13,205 nucleotides of DNA from JBAUHN01 sp049680295 (GTDB lineage Bacteria > Pseudomonadota > Alphaproteobacteria > Rhodobacterales > Rhodobacteraceae). The notes beneath the pieces were generated by a model. The model ran no database searches and was not told the DNA's origin. It saw nothing but the letters and a program-made list of their open reading frames with translations. The translations under genes were made by a program, and so were the position numbers. Location of the stretch: contig JBAUHN010000455.1 in NCBI GenBank assembly GCA_049680295.1, forward strand, positions 1 to 13,205, written 5' to 3'. This document shows positions 13,173 to 13,205 of this stretch, piece by piece. Numbering within the stretch: the stretch's first letter is position 1; each line of letters opens with the position of its first letter.

Positions 13173-13205
13173 TTATTCCTTGAGCGTGGCCAGGTAGGCC
13201 ACAAC
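13173..13205 (-). CDS. soxX: SoxX, C-terminal end only (gene continues beyond the window)
   Basis: Only the last ten codons and the TAA stop are inside the window; they read VVAYLATLKE, a typical C-terminal helix of a class I cytochrome c. The position directly before soxY fits soxX, the monoheme partner of SoxA. The heme site is outside the window, so the name rests on position and this short tail. Confidence 0.75.
   Translation of the reverse strand, partial: VVAYLATLKE

Noticed and set aside
1..13205. CRISPR arrays, tRNA or rRNA genes
   Set aside because: I looked for regularly spaced repeats and for tRNA-like cloverleaf or rRNA sequence and found none.

Overview
The window is most of a thiosulfate-oxidation (sox) gene cluster from an alphaproteobacterium, most likely a Rhodobacterales/Roseobacter-group organism. 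This rests on the Paracoccus-type gene order soxX-Y-Z-A-B-C-D-E-F, the presence of SoxCD, Rhodobacter-type protein features and Tat signal peptides. No database was consulted; all names come from motifs, lengths and gene order.

Layout. Bases 1-263 hold no gene, only short repeats and palindromes. Bases 264-490 are a frameshifted, truncated remnant of an IS21-family istA transposase gene. It abuts the 3' end of a small secreted protein gene on the minus strand (492-878). Bases 879-1116 are a divergent intergenic region carrying a perfect ATTC-N8-GAAT palindrome, the kind of site bound by SoxR/SqrR/BigR-type ArsR repressors. It lies just upstream of two plus-strand genes (1117-2034 and 2037-2981) for exported metallo-beta-lactamase-fold proteins that resemble SoxG and SoxH. 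Converging on them from the minus strand is a tight three-gene unit: a DUF302 protein, hemA (5-aminolevulinate synthase) and a small ICMT-like membrane methyltransferase (5111 down to 3001). A FNR-type box sits in front of this unit. From 13205 down to 5194 the minus strand carries the sox operon: the last codons of soxX, then soxY, Z, A, B, C, D, E and F, with gaps of 33 nt or less except the 96-nt soxA-soxB spacer, which contains a hairpin.

How it works together. In the known Sox pathway SoxAX loads thiosulfate onto the C-terminal Cys of SoxY (in SoxYZ), SoxB hydrolyses off sulfate, and SoxCD oxidises the remaining sulfane sulfur. Electrons go to c-type cytochromes. SoxE and SoxF resemble flavocytochrome c sulfide dehydrogenase. 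The encoded enzymes need about seven c-type hemes per set (SoxX 1, SoxA 2, SoxD 2, SoxE 2), which may explain a heme-synthesis gene next door.

The most interesting points are the two putative regulatory palindromes (SoxR-like before soxGH, FNR-like before DUF302-hemA), the soxGH pair set apart on the opposite strand, loss of the classical zinc motif in the SoxH-like protein, and the unexplained DUF302-hemA-methyltransferase unit within a sulfur-oxidation locus.
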